DNA from: an uncultured Lachnospiraceae bacterium
GTDB lineage: Bacteria > Bacillota > Clostridia > Lachnospirales > Lachnospiraceae
Assembly (NCBI GenBank): GCA_947629525.1
Contig: CANREB010000007.1
Span: 1-64,000, forward strand
DNA: 64,000 bases
Reading direction: 5' to 3'
Every line of letters begins with the position of its first letter. Position 1 is the stretch's first letter. The notes under the pieces were generated by a model. That model did no database searches. It was not told the DNA's origin and was given only the letters and a program-made list of their open reading frames with translations. Shown one piece after another: positions 34,023 to 43,448 of this stretch. The position numbers were made by a program, and so were the translations under genes.

Positions 34023-35207
34023 ATGGCAGTAAGAGAGAGATTATCAGGAAACGAGGCTGTGGCATACGCGATAAAACAGATAAATCCCGATGTTATGCCC
34101 GCATTTCCGATAACACCGTCAACGGAGATCCCGCAGTATGTAGCTAACTACATAGCAAACGGCGATATAGATACTGAATTTATACATGTGGAGAGTGAGC
34201 ACAGCGCTATGAGCGCGACTATCGGCGCGTCGGCAGCAGGGGCGAGAGCTGTAACGGCGACATCGTCATGCGGTATGGCGCTTATGTGGGAAGAATTGTA
34301 TGTGGCAGCGTCAAACAGGCTTCCGATAGTGCTGGCGCTTGTAAACAGGGCGCTTTCGGGACCGATAAATATCAACGCTGACCATTCGGACAGTATGGGT
34401 GCAAGGGATTCCGGGTGGATACAGATATATGCGGAGTCAAATCAGGAGGTTTACGATAATTACATTCAGGCATTCCCGATAGCGGAGAACGAGGCTGTGC
34501 ATCTTCCCGTTATGGTGTGTCAGGACGGTTTTATCACAAGCCACGGCGTGGAGAACATTATGCTTGTCGAAGACGATAAAGTAAAGGAATTTGTGGGAGA
34601 ATACACGCCAAAACATTATCTTTTGAATGCTGACGAGAAACTTGCGGTAGGTCCTTATGCCGTATCGAATTATTATATGGAAACCAAACGCGGGCAGAGA
34701 CAGGCGATGATTAACGCAAAAAAGGTAATACTTGAAGCTGCCGAAAAATTTGAAAAAATGACAGGGCGCAGATACGGTTTTTTTGAAGAGTACAAAATGG
34801 ATGACGCTGATTATGCGGTAGTCATCATAGGTTCGGCGGCAGGCACATGCAAGGCGGCAGTAGATCATATAAGAAATACGGCAAAAAAGAAAGTCGGGCT
34901 TATTAAGATAAGGGTATTCAGACCTTTCCCTGAGGAAGAGATAGCATGTGCGCTTGCAAATGTAAAAGCTGTGGCGATAATGGACAGGAGCGAGATGTTT
35001 GCGGCTTCAGGCGGACCGCTTGGCGCTGAGGTGCGCGCGGCAATGTATCAGGCTCACTGTAAGGCGGAAGCTGTAAATTATTTCTATGGACTTGGTGGCA
35101 GGGATATTACCGTTTCAGATTTTGAAAGAGTGTACGAAAATCTTGAGAAGATGGCGGAGACTCATATTGCTGTCGGAATGTATGATTACATAGGATTGCG
35201 CGGATAA
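34023..35207 (+). CDS. porA: 2-oxoacid:ferredoxin oxidoreductase, alpha subunit
   Basis: A 394-residue alpha subunit carrying the pyrimidine-binding and transketolase-C-like domains. Conserved parts are GNEAVAYAIKQINPDVMPAF, the PITPSTEIPQ loop, EHSAMSATIGASAAGARA and the ATSSCGMALMWEE block, which together contact thiamine diphosphate and pyruvate. C-terminal GLIKIRVFRPFPEEEI and AIMDRSEMF are also family-typical. The length suits the four-subunit type. GAGGGG lies before the ATG. Confidence 0.95.
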   Translation: MAVRERLSGNEAVAYAIKQINPDVMPAFPITPSTEIPQYVANYIANGDIDTEFIHVESEHSAMSATIGASAAGARAVTATSSCGMALMWEELYVAASNRLPIVLALVNRALSGPININADHSDSMGARDSGWIQIYAESNQEVYDNYIQAFPIAENEAVHLPVMVCQDGFITSHGVENIMLVEDDKVKEFVGEYTPKHYLLNADEKLAVGPYAVSNYYMETKRGQRQAMINAKKVILEAAEKFEKMTGRRYGFFEEYKMDDADYAVVIIGSAAGTCKAAVDHIRNTAKKKVGLIKIRVFRPFPEEEIACALANVKAVAIMDRSEMFAASGGPLGAEVRAAMYQAHCKAEAVNYFYGLGGRDITVSDFERVYENLEKMAETHIAVGMYDYIGLRG

Positions 35208-35263
35208 CAGCGATTTTATCAGATTTTGGCTGCCGGTCAAAAAGCGGCGGAATGGAGATTAGT

Positions 35264-36214
35264 ATGGAACAGGTATGGGAAAAAGCATATAATTTTAAAG
35301 AGGTTATGAATAAACCGGAGCGTCTTGCCGGAGGTCACAGGATGTGCGCCGGGTGCGGTGGTACTGTTACTGTCAGGACTGTCCTGCGCGCCTTGGAGGA
35401 AGGTGATAAGGCAGTAATAGGAAACGCTACGGGCTGTCTTGAAGTTTCTTCGTTTATGTATCCTTATACGGCATACGAGGACAGTTATATACATAATGCT
35501 TTTGAGAATGCGGGAGCGACGCTCTCGGGTGTTGAGACGGCATATAATGTTTTAAAGAAAAAAGGAAAGATAAAGGACAATTATAAGTTTATCACTTTTG
35601 GAGGTGACGGCGGCACATATGATATAGGTTTTCAGTCGCTTTCGGGTGCTATGGAGCGCGGTCATGATATGGTCTATGTCTGCTACGATAACGGAGCGTA
35701 TATGAATACAGGTACGCAGCGCTCGTCAGCTACTCCGCAGTATGCCGATACTACTACGACGCCGGCAGGAAAAGTTTCTTCGGGAAAGGTGCAGGTGCGC
35801 AAGGATCTTGCGGCTATCATAGCGGAACATCATGTGCCTTATGTGGCTCAAAGCACGTTTACCGCGAATTTCAAGGATCTGTATACAAAGGCGCAGCGTG
35901 CGATCTACACTAAAGGTCCTGCTTTTTTGAATGTATTGTCGCCATGTCCGCGGGGATGGGGATATGAACCGAGCGAGCTTATGAATATATGCAGGCTTGC
36001 GGCTGATACCTGTTATTGGCCGATGTTTGAAGTGATCGACGGTAAATGGGTACTCAGTTATGAACCAAAGAACAAGCTGCCTGTTGAGGACTTTTTACGG
36101 CCGCAGAGACGTTTTAAGCATCTCTTTAAAAAAGAAAATGAAGAGCTTATCGGAGAGCTTCAGGCGGAAGTTGACAGACTCTGGGAAGCGCTTAAAAAAA
36201 GATGTGAATTATGA
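35264..36214 (+). CDS. porB: 2-oxoacid:ferredoxin oxidoreductase, beta subunit
   Basis: A 316-residue beta subunit with the thiamine-diphosphate core. MCAGCGGTVTVRTVLRAL gives the first cluster ligands (CxxC) and GNATGCLEVSS the third; the TPP motif is FGGDGGTYDIGFQSLSGAMERG, continuing to CYDNGAYMNTGTQRSS. The fourth Cys is probably in LSPCPRGW. The start at 35264 is set by GGAG; an ATG four codons earlier is possible. It is the last gene of the operon, followed by a hairpin. Confidence 0.95.
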   Translation: MEQVWEKAYNFKEVMNKPERLAGGHRMCAGCGGTVTVRTVLRALEEGDKAVIGNATGCLEVSSFMYPYTAYEDSYIHNAFENAGATLSGVETAYNVLKKKGKIKDNYKFITFGGDGGTYDIGFQSLSGAMERGHDMVYVCYDNGAYMNTGTQRSSATPQYADTTTTPAGKVSSGKVQVRKDLAAIIAEHHVPYVAQSTFTANFKDLYTKAQRAIYTKGPAFLNVLSPCPRGWGYEPSELMNICRLAADTCYWPMFEVIDGKWVLSYEPKNKLPVEDFLRPQRRFKHLFKKENEELIGELQAEVDRLWEALKKRCEL

Positions 36215-36241
36215 CGTGTGGAAGGGAGCATATCAGTAAAT

Positions 36242-36267
36242 AAAGGAGCTGTGAAAACAGCTCCTTT
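36242..36267. terminator. Hairpin between convergent porB and unknown gene
   Basis: AAAGGAGCTGT (36242-36252) pairs with ACAGCTCCTTT (36257-36267) over a GAAA tetraloop. The T-run is weak on the + side and a little better on the minus side. Confidence 0.65.
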
Positions 36268-36273
36268 GTAAAT

Positions 36274-36816
36274 TCAGGATGTAACAGACTCTTCAAACTG
36301 ACGCCTTGCTGCCTCTATTTCCGCCTGTTTTTTGGCTTCGTCTTCGGCAGCTTCGCGCATAAGACGTTCATATATGGCATTGGCTTCTCTGACTATATCT
36401 TCATGTTCCGGAGGGAGGATCACTTCTCTGGTACTACTGGCGCCGTAGGCAGACGCAGAATCCATTGCGCCGCCGGCTATCAGTGAATCAACACTGTTTT
36501 GATTGCTTGAGGTATTTAAGATCGCGTCAAGTGCCGCTTTGGTGTCCTCATCGACAGGTCCTTTGCCGTAAAGCCCCGAGTAGGAACCTGTAGCAGCATT
36601 GTAAGCAGATTCGTCAACGTCATCTGCCGCTGCATTTTCAGCCTCTTTCTGCTCAAGGGCGAGTCGTTTTTCCTCTGCTTCGATGCGGAGTGCTTCTTCT
36701 TTTTCGGCAGGAGAGGGCCATACTCTGAATACTTCAGGATTATAAACTACAAACCACCATTTTATTACATGGGGATAATATCTTTTAAAAAAGCACGCTG
36801 TTGCGACATCCATCAT
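36274..36816 (-). CDS. Hypothetical helical protein
   Basis: A protein of about 180 residues with no recognised domain. The N-terminus is aromatic and basic (CFFKRYYPHVIKWWFVVYNP) and could touch the membrane; the middle is a long charged helix (EEALRIEAEEKRLALEQKEAE reads as a coiled coil), and the C-terminus is another Glu/Ala-rich helix (IYERLMREAAEDEAKKQAE). The start is uncertain: ATG at 36816 follows a weak GAAAGATGG and an in-frame ATG at 36870 is further out. It is a single minus-strand gene. Confidence 0.6.
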   Translation of the reverse strand: MMDVATACFFKRYYPHVIKWWFVVYNPEVFRVWPSPAEKEEALRIEAEEKRLALEQKEAENAAADDVDESAYNAATGSYSGLYGKGPVDEDTKAALDAILNTSSNQNSVDSLIAGGAMDSASAYGASSTREVILPPEHEDIVREANAIYERLMREAAEDEAKKQAEIEAARRQFEESVTS

Positions 36817-36978
36817 CTGTTTACACCATCTTTCAAAAATATATAAATCTATTTTAACATATATCGGCAAAAAACCATAGATAAAAAAGTAAAAAAGTAA
36901 AAAATGTTGTAATCGAAAAAAATTAAATGATACAATTATTAATTTAAAATAAAATTAGCTATAATAGTAAAAAGCGGA

Positions 36979-37006
36979 TTGACATTATAAGAAACTGTGT
37001 TATAGT
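36979..37006 (+). promoter_or_regulatory. clpB promoter
   Basis: TTGACA (36979-36984) and TATAGT (37001-37006) with a 16-base spacer. No CIRCE or CtsR box is seen next to it, unlike at htpG. Confidence 0.6.
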
Positions 37007-37048
37007 GTATATAGAACAAATAAAACAATAATGAAAGGGAGGATCAAT

Positions 37049-39649
37049 ATGAACATACAGAAATTTACACAGAAATCAATGGAAGCTGTAAACGACTGTG
37101 AAAAGCTTGCAATGGAGTATGGTAATCAGGAGCTTGAACAGGAGCATCTGCTCTATGCGCTTCTTACGATAGATGACAGCCTTATATTGAAGCTTATAGA
37201 GAAGATGGAGATAAACAGCAGTTATTTTGTTGAAAGGGTTCAAAAGGCGTTGGAGAAACGCGTGAAGGTACAGGGCGGACAGCCGTATGTAGGTCAGTAT
37301 CTTAACAAGGTGCTTATAAACGCCGAGGACGAAGCAAAGCGTATGGGGGATGAGTATGTTTCGGTTGAGCATCTTTTCCTGTCAATGATACAGAACCCGA
37401 ATAAAGAGATAAAAGAGATCTTCAGGGAATACGGTATTACAAGGGAGCGCTTTTTGAAAGCACTGTCGGAAGTAAGGGGCAACCAGAGAGTCACGAGCGA
37501 TAATCCTGAGGCGACATATGACACTTTGGAAAAATACGGACAGGATTTAGTTGAAAAGGCAAGGAACCAAAAGCTTGACCCTGTTATCGGCAGGGACAAT
37601 GAGATAAGAAACATTATCCGAATACTTTCAAGAAAGACCAAAAACAATCCTGTACTGATAGGCGAGCCGGGTGTTGGCAAGACCGCCGTTGTCGAGGGGC
37701 TTGCGCAGCGTATCGTGAGAGGCGATGTACCGCAGGGATTAAAAGACAAAAAGGTATTTTCACTGGATATGGGAGCACTTGTAGCGGGTGCGAAGTACCG
37801 CGGAGAGTTTGAAGAGCGTCTCAAAGCTGTGCTTGAGGATGTAAAGAACAGCGACGGGCAGATCATATTGTTTATCGATGAGCTTCACACGATCGTGGGT
37901 GCAGGGAAAAGCGATGGGGCTATGGACGCCGGAAATATGCTCAAACCCATGCTTGCGAGGGGCGAACTTCATTGTATAGGCGCGACTACGCTTGACGAAT
38001 ACAGGCAGTATATTGAGAAAGACCCCGCGCTTGAGAGGCGCTTCCAGCCTGTTATGGTCGACGAGCCGACTGTTGAGGATACTATCAGTATCCTCCGCGG
38101 ACTTAAGGAGCGTTATGAGGTGTTTCATGGTGTGAAGATCATGGATAATGCGCTTGTGAGCGCCGCTGTGCTGTCAAACAGATATATTTCGGACAGATTT
38201 CTGCCTGACAAGGCGATAGATCTTGTTGATGAGGCATGCGCTATGATAAAGACTGAGCTTGACTCACTTCCGGCAGAACTTGATGAGCTTCAAAGACATA
38301 TTATGCAGATGGAGATAGAGGCTGCCGCGCTCAAAAAAGAAGACGATCACTTGAGTAAGGAAAGACTTGATGCGCTTCTTGCGGAACTTGCCGAGCAGAA
38401 ATCAGAGTTTAACAACAGAAAAGCGCAGTGGGATAATGAGAAAGCGTGTGTCGAAAGATTGTCAAAAATAAGGGAGGATATTGAAGCACTCAACGATCAA
38501 ATCCAAATAGCGCAGCGGGAAGGCAATCTTGAAAAAGCGGCGGAGTTAAGTTATGGCAGGCTGCCTGAACTCAGACGCCAGCTTGAGATTGAGGAGCAGC
38601 AGGTAAACGAACGTGAAATGTCGCTTGTACATGAGAGTGTTTCTGAGGAAGAGATCGCCAAGATAATATCGCGCTGGACGGGTATTCCCGTTGCAAAGCT
38701 CAATGAGAGCGAGAGGAATAAGACGCTGCATCTTGACGATGAACTTCATAAGCGTGTCATCGGTCAGGATGAAGGTGTTACGAAAGTTACTGAGGCAATA
38801 ATCCGTTCTAAGGCAGGAATAAAAGATCCTCAGAAACCGATAGGCTCATTCCTGTTCCTTGGTCCTACAGGCGTAGGCAAGACGGAGCTTGCCAAGGCGC
38901 TTGCGGCATCGCTTTTTGATGATGAGTCCAACATGGTGCGCATCGATATGAGCGAATATATGGAGAAACATTCTGTGTCAAGGCTTATCGGAGCGCCTCC
39001 GGGATATGTCGGCTACGATGAAGGAGGACAGCTTACGGAAGCGGTCCGCAGAAAACCGTACAGCGTGGTATTGTTTGATGAGGTCGAGAAAGCGCATCCG
39101 GATGTGTTCAATATACTTCTTCAGGTACTTGACGACGGACGAATTACTGACTCGCAGGGACGGACTGTAGACTTCAAGAATACTATACTGATAATGACTT
39201 CAAATATAGGGGCGCAATACCTGCTTGATGGAATAGGAGATAACGGTGAGATAGAGCAGTCGGCGCAGGATATGGTCATGAACAGTCTGCGTACGCATTT
39301 CAGACCTGAGTTTTTAAACAGACTTGATGAGATCATTATGTTTAAGCCGCTCACGAAGGAAAACATAGGCGGCATTATAAAGCTTATCCTGAACGATATA
39401 AACGCAAGACTTGCGGATAAGGAGCTTAATATAGAAATAAGTGATGATGCGCAGCAGTTTATAGTTGACAACGGATATGATCCCGTGTATGGCGCAAGAC
39501 CGTTGAAGCGCTATATTCAGAAATATGTCGAGACATTGGCGGCAAAACTTATCCTTGCCGAAGAGGTAAAAATGGGCGATACGATACTTATCAGGCTTGA
39601 CGCTGATAAGCAGGAGTTGGCTGCCGGACGAAAAACCGCTGAAGCGTAA
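37049..39649 (+). CDS. clpB: ATP-dependent disaggregase ClpB
   Basis: An 866-residue Hsp100 chaperone that, with DnaK, threads proteins out of aggregates. Domains in order: Clp N-domain (1-150, two repeats), AAA1 with [10 protein letters not shown], a coiled-coil M-domain (about 405-525: rich in Glu, Leu, Arg) that marks ClpB rather than ClpA/C, and AAA2 with [15 protein letters not shown] and the pore loop [12 protein letters not shown]. Sensor and arginine fingers lie in [12 protein letters not shown]. The start at 37049 follows AAAGGGAGG; an ATG at 37031 is upstream. The gene has its own promoter and a terminator over its stop codon. Confidence 0.96.
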   Translation: MNIQKFTQKSMEAVNDCEKLAMEYGNQELEQEHLLYALLTIDDSLILKLIEKMEINSSYFVERVQKALEKRVKVQGGQPYVGQYLNKVLINAEDEAKRMGDEYVSVEHLFLSMIQNPNKEIKEIFREYGITRERFLKALSEVRGNQRVTSDNPEATYDTLEKYGQDLVEKARNQKLDPVIGRDNEIRNIIRILSRKTKNNPVLIGEPGVGKTAVVEGLAQRIVRGDVPQGLKDKKVFSLDMGALVAGAKYRGEFEERLKAVLEDVKNSDGQIILFIDELHTIVGAGKSDGAMDAGNMLKPMLARGELHCIGATTLDEYRQYIEKDPALERRFQPVMVDEPTVEDTISILRGLKERYEVFHGVKIMDNALVSAAVLSNRYISDRFLPDKAIDLVDEACAMIKTELDSLPAELDELQRHIMQMEIEAAALKKEDDHLSKERLDALLAELAEQKSEFNNRKAQWDNEKACVERLSKIREDIEALNDQIQIAQREGNLEKAAELSYGRLPELRRQLEIEEQQVNEREMSLVHESVSEEEIAKIISRWTGIPVAKLNESERNKTLHLDDELHKRVIGQDEGVTKVTEAIIRSKAGIKDPQKPIGSFLFLGPTGVGKTELAKALAASLFDDESNMVRIDMSEYMEKHSVSRLIGAPPGYVGYDEGGQLTEAVRRKPYSVVLFDEVEKAHPDVFNILLQVLDDGRITDSQGRTVDFKNTILIMTSNIGAQYLLDGIGDNGEIEQSAQDMVMNSLRTHFRPEFLNRLDEIIMFKPLTKENIGGIIKLILNDINARLADKELNIEISDDAQQFIVDNGYDPVYGARPLKRYIQKYVETLAAKLILAEEVKMGDTILIRLDADKQELAAGRKTAEA

Positions 39650-39666
39650 AGCTTCAGCGGTTTTTT
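39632..39666 (+). terminator. clpB terminator
   Basis: AAAACCGCTGAAGC (39632-39645) pairs with GCTTCAGCGGTTTT (39651-39664), and the T-run is part of the 3' arm. The loop contains the clpB stop codon. Confidence 0.92.
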
Positions 39667-39672
39667 CGTATA

Positions 39673-39701
39673 TTGAAATACAACCATAAATGTGCTATAA
39701 T
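39673..39701 (+). promoter_or_regulatory. Promoter of the acyltransferase gene
   Basis: TTGAAA (39673-39678) and TATAAT (39696-39701) with a 17-base spacer, 59 bases before the ATG at 39761. Confidence 0.6.
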
Positions 39702-39760
39702 TATCCAAATTTGCTGTCTTAATTAAAAATTAAGGACTTAGCGGAGGATAAAGGGTAATT

Positions 39761-40891
39761 ATGATAAAACAGGATGCCGTATATACTGAGAACAGAAATA
39801 AGACGATTGATTATATGAAGGGGATTGCTATATCTTTAGTTGTACTGGCTCATACAAATTTTAGTCATATACAATACATAAAATTGTTTCATATGTCGAT
39901 ATTTTTTTTGTTTTCAGGATATTGCTATCGGGAACGTTATTCTGAGAATATAAAAGCGGTAGGCTGTTATTTTGTTAAAAAGTTAAAAGGCTTGTACATT
40001 CCGTATGTATCATTCAATATGTTGTTGCTGTGTCTGCATAATTTATTCTGTAGACTCAATATTTACACAGATGATCCCGGTTTTGCGGGAAATCCCCTGC
40101 TCAACACCGATTATGGTAAAATCAGTGTATATTCAATGAATGATTTTATTTATCACACTGTTATCACATTGGGGTTTGTCGATGGAGAACAGCTTGCAGG
40201 GACTATATGGTTTTTACGGGCGCTTTTTGAAGTGTCGATCATATATGTTTTTACTGATTTTATTGCAAGAAAGCTTAAAAAATTCAGGAACTGTTTCATA
40301 TTTGTAACGGCTGTTATCGTAATGGCTGTCGGATGTTATTTGAATTTTAACGGTATCCATATCGTAACCGGCGTGGAAGAAACGTGCTATTATTATATTT
40401 TCTTCGTAATAGGGGCATTTTTACAGAAATCAGAGTTGAAAAAAATAATAATAAAGCCCAATGTTTTTTGGGCAGTATTATCATTTACAGGGCTTTTGGT
40501 GAGTTATTATATCACAGCGCATGAAAAGATTTCCGCAGTAACCGCACATATGCCATGGTTTTATGTTACAAATGGGATTTTAGGTGGGATCTTGGTATTC
40601 AGCGTATCAAAAATACTTATGCAGTACGGTCATACTGAGTGGGTTGCCTATATTGGGAGAAACTCATTGCATATTATGCTGTGGCATTTTCCTGCCTTTA
40701 AGATAGTATCTTTTGCGTACATTAAGCTATGTGGTCTGCCGTCATATTATCTGGCGTCATTTCCGGTATTGAAAGTGGATTATCTATGGATAGCTTATAC
40801 CGTCGTGGGCATTGCAGTACCGCTTGGCGTTATCTCACTATCGCATGCTCTAATAAAAAAGTTTTCCATATCCCGTAATACTGCGCCTTGA
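39761..40891 (+). CDS. Acyltransferase family 3 membrane protein
   Basis: A 376-residue integral membrane protein with about ten helices. The family signature for Acyltransferase_3 is at the start: RNKTIDYMKGIAISLVVLAH (about residues 12-31, with the catalytic His in LAHTN) and FHMSIFFLFSGYCY. Such proteins move acetyl or other acyl groups onto surface sugars or lipids. Its 3' end overlaps by 62 bases with the 3' end of the converging SGNH gene. It stands opposite a further acylation pair (SGNH and MBOAT), so all three probably act on the same envelope polymer. Confidence 0.88.
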   Translation: MIKQDAVYTENRNKTIDYMKGIAISLVVLAHTNFSHIQYIKLFHMSIFFLFSGYCYRERYSENIKAVGCYFVKKLKGLYIPYVSFNMLLLCLHNLFCRLNIYTDDPGFAGNPLLNTDYGKISVYSMNDFIYHTVITLGFVDGEQLAGTIWFLRALFEVSIIYVFTDFIARKLKKFRNCFIFVTAVIVMAVGCYLNFNGIHIVTGVEETCYYYIFFVIGAFLQKSELKKIIIKPNVFWAVLSFTGLLVSYYITAHEKISAVTAHMPWFYVTNGILGGILVFSVSKILMQYGHTEWVAYIGRNSLHIMLWHFPAFKIVSFAYIKLCGLPSYYLASFPVLKVDYLWIAYTVVGIAVPLGVISLSHALIKKFSISRNTAP

Positions 40892-41804
40892 TATGTACCT
40901 GATCCCACGTGTAGTCGGATACTAACGAATTGTTATCACATAGGGAACTCTCGTTAATATCAATATAAAATATATCTTTTTGGTTAGCGAGCGTGGCAAT
41001 AAGGTCATTGCGCGCTGAGATATTATCGTTAGAGAATGACTTGTTTTCCTTTGACTTTTTTTCCGTGACATACAGGTTGCCTTGGATAAAGATCAGCGCG
41101 TCGGGCTGCAGACGGCGTATATCTTCAACTACCTTGCGGTAACTTTCAAAAAATGTCTCAGGCGTACCTGTACCGCACTCATTGATACCCACCATTATGT
41201 AAATCTTTGCAAACTGCCTCTCGGAAAGGACATCGCGTATGGACATAGTTTCCCCGTCGTAACTTATCTTAGGTTTATCGTAATCGTAAATTGTAAGTGA
41301 TGACCTGCAAAGGAATGTGGCGCCCTCAATACCGGAATAATCGCTTATGCCGACAGTTCGCGAGTCACCGATAAAACAGGCATCGTCAAAATAATCATCG
41401 TCAACGGTGGTAAATTCATATTTTCTGTTAGCGACAGCTTCCTCGACGGCACCGCTTACCGATGAAAGCGCCGTCAGCATTGTTGCCGAGTCATAATCAT
41501 ACACATCTGAAGCGGCGGCAGGTTCGATAGAGCCCCTGATGAGCGCACTCTCGACAACGCCCGATATGCCCGCGGATAACGAAACTTCCGTCTCATACCC
41601 GGTTAAATAATAATAAAAGAAATCTTTGTATAAACCGTCATGCAGTCCCTGCATAGCGATGGCAAGCGGCATATTTGAAGCTGTTGAAAATTGTGTGCCG
41701 CTGTAATATTTTATGCCAGTGTATATTCCAAGTGCGGAAAATACAGCGGTTGAAAACACAAGCATATTGATCAAAGTGTATGGTTTTTTGTTTCTTGCTC
41801 TCAT
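40830..41804 (-). CDS. SGNH/GDSL-like hydrolase, membrane-anchored
   Basis: A 324-residue protein with an N-terminal membrane helix (LINMLVFSTAVFSALGIYTG, about residues 11-30) and an outside SGNH fold. The nucleophile block is DACFIGDSRTVG (GDSR, about residues 145-156), the oxyanion Asn is in VGINECGTG, and the His is in WDQVHIKA near the C-terminus. It is placed 30 bases behind an MBOAT gene on the same strand, as in alginate- and teichoic-acid-type O-acetylation systems where the SGNH protein receives the acyl group outside. The start is behind GGAGG. Confidence 0.85.
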   Translation of the reverse strand: MRARNKKPYTLINMLVFSTAVFSALGIYTGIKYYSGTQFSTASNMPLAIAMQGLHDGLYKDFFYYYLTGYETEVSLSAGISGVVESALIRGSIEPAAASDVYDYDSATMLTALSSVSGAVEEAVANRKYEFTTVDDDYFDDACFIGDSRTVGISDYSGIEGATFLCRSSLTIYDYDKPKISYDGETMSIRDVLSERQFAKIYIMVGINECGTGTPETFFESYRKVVEDIRRLQPDALIFIQGNLYVTEKKSKENKSFSNDNISARNDLIATLANQKDIFYIDINESSLCDNNSLVSDYTWDQVHIKAQYYGIWKTFLLEHAIVR

Positions 41805-41834
41805 AAAAGTCCTCCGAGCCGTTTAAATCAGTGA

Positions 41835-43253
41835 TTAGAACCTGAAATATAAAAAAGGATTATTCATGCCTATTGACAGATAGTATACAGAATACCAGAA
41901 AACAGCAAAAGCAGCCAGTATTCCAAGTTTAGTGTCACGTATTTTCCTGAAGATCCTTCTGGGGTAATTAGTTGCAAATATAATGCTGATGATCAAAAGC
42001 GGCGCGTATGTTGTAAGATGAGTCATAAAATCGTCTGAATTTATGACTTTTCCAATACCGAAAAACGGAAACATACGCCCGAGATAAACGCCAAGTTCAT
42101 TAAGGTCGCTTATCGCGAACAAAATCCAGCTTATCATTATGTACAAAAACATATACAGGTGCGATGTCAGCCATGAAAAGATATTCTCACCGTTAAGGAA
42201 TTTGAGCAGAAAATTTTTCTCTATTACCTGGAGCACAAAGATCGTAAGTCCCCAAATAATAAAATTCCATGCTGCGCCATGCCAGAAACCGACAAGCAGC
42301 CATACTATAAAAAGGTTAAGAACAGTTCTGAAGCGCCCTTTTCTGTTGCCGCCCAGCGGAATGTACACGTATTCGCGAAACCATGCGCCGAGTGTAATAT
42401 GCCATCTGCGCCAAAAATCGGTAACGCTTCGTGCTACATACGGCTGACGGAAATTTACGGGCATCTTAAAACCTAACATTTCACCAAGACCTATAGCCAT
42501 AAGCGAGTATCCGCAGAAGTCATAATAGAGCTGCATCGAGTAGGCAAATGCCCCAAGCCATGCAAGCGGGGGTGAAATGCTTTCAAAACCTATAGTGCAT
42601 ATATCATTCCAAAGTATGCCGATCCTGTTAGCGATGATAACTTTGTACCCAAGCCCCATGATAAAGTTTTTTAACCCTTTGTCAAGGTCTTCTATGGAAA
42701 GGCTGCGTTCCTTAAGAGCGGCGCTTATATCTGAGTACATGACTATAGGACCTGCGATAAGCTGAGGGAACATACATAAATAAGCGCCAAGATTGACTAT
42801 TGAGCTCTCAGCCTTGACTTTGCCGCGGTATACATCGATAATATAAGAAACGATCTGAAACGTATAAAAGCTTATGCCAAGCGGCAGCGTCAGGCTGATA
42901 AGATAAAAATGCCAGTCTATATTGTTGAGCCGCAGTATATGGTTTATGTTTTCAATAAAAAAATTTGTATATTTGAAAAAAAACAAAATACCGAAGTTGT
43001 AAAGCAAAGCAAGTATCAAAAAAAGGCGTTTTATGACACGTGTATCAGTATAATGTGTCAGGAGCCTGCCAAAACAATAGTTGACAAAAAGCGTGAGGAG
43101 CATTAAAAACAAATATGAGGGTTCGCCCAAAGCATAAAACACAAGGCTTCCTGAAAATAACAGGACATTTTTGTATTTTTGCGGCACTAAGTAGTATAAT
43201 ATCAAAAATATTGGTAAAAAAATGAAAATGAAATTCAGGCTGCTAAAGACCAT
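41835..43253 (-). CDS. MBOAT family O-acyltransferase (AlgI/DltB-like)
   Basis: A 472-residue polytopic membrane protein. It has the AlgI-type marks: LPLGISFYTFQIVSYIIDVYRG, QLIAGPIV, the conserved MQLYYDFCGYSLMAIGLG and WRRWHITLGAWFREYVYIPLGG, and the catalytic His in LLVGFWHGAAWNFIIWG. It transfers acyl groups across the membrane for O-acylation of a surface polysaccharide. It is the first gene of a two-gene unit with the SGNH protein. The start at 43253 is fixed by CAGGGGGAT; an ATG at 43271 overlaps that site. Confidence 0.93.
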   Translation of the reverse strand: MVFSSLNFIFIFLPIFLILYYLVPQKYKNVLLFSGSLVFYALGEPSYLFLMLLTLFVNYCFGRLLTHYTDTRVIKRLFLILALLYNFGILFFFKYTNFFIENINHILRLNNIDWHFYLISLTLPLGISFYTFQIVSYIIDVYRGKVKAESSIVNLGAYLCMFPQLIAGPIVMYSDISAALKERSLSIEDLDKGLKNFIMGLGYKVIIANRIGILWNDICTIGFESISPPLAWLGAFAYSMQLYYDFCGYSLMAIGLGEMLGFKMPVNFRQPYVARSVTDFWRRWHITLGAWFREYVYIPLGGNRKGRFRTVLNLFIVWLLVGFWHGAAWNFIIWGLTIFVLQVIEKNFLLKFLNGENIFSWLTSHLYMFLYIMISWILFAISDLNELGVYLGRMFPFFGIGKVINSDDFMTHLTTYAPLLIISIIFATNYPRRIFRKIRDTKLGILAAFAVFWYSVYYLSIGMNNPFLYFRF

Positions 43254-43389
43254 GATATCCCCCTGAAACAAATTATGTTACCTGTCAGTTTTTTATTATA
43301 ACAAAAGCAAATTGATAATTCTACCGAATTTTTGCAAAAATATACACAAATCGGCAATATTAAAATCAACAGTGTATGTGCATAAGGTC

Positions 43390-43419
43390 TTGATAAAAAA
43401 TATTGTGATATTATATAAT
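43390..43419 (+). promoter_or_regulatory. Promoter of the PrsA-like gene
   Basis: TTGATA (43390-43395) and TATAAT (43414-43419) with an 18-base spacer, 29 bases before the ATG. Confidence 0.55.
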
Positions 43420-43448
43420 CAGATTATCGGAAAGGACTGTATTCAATT

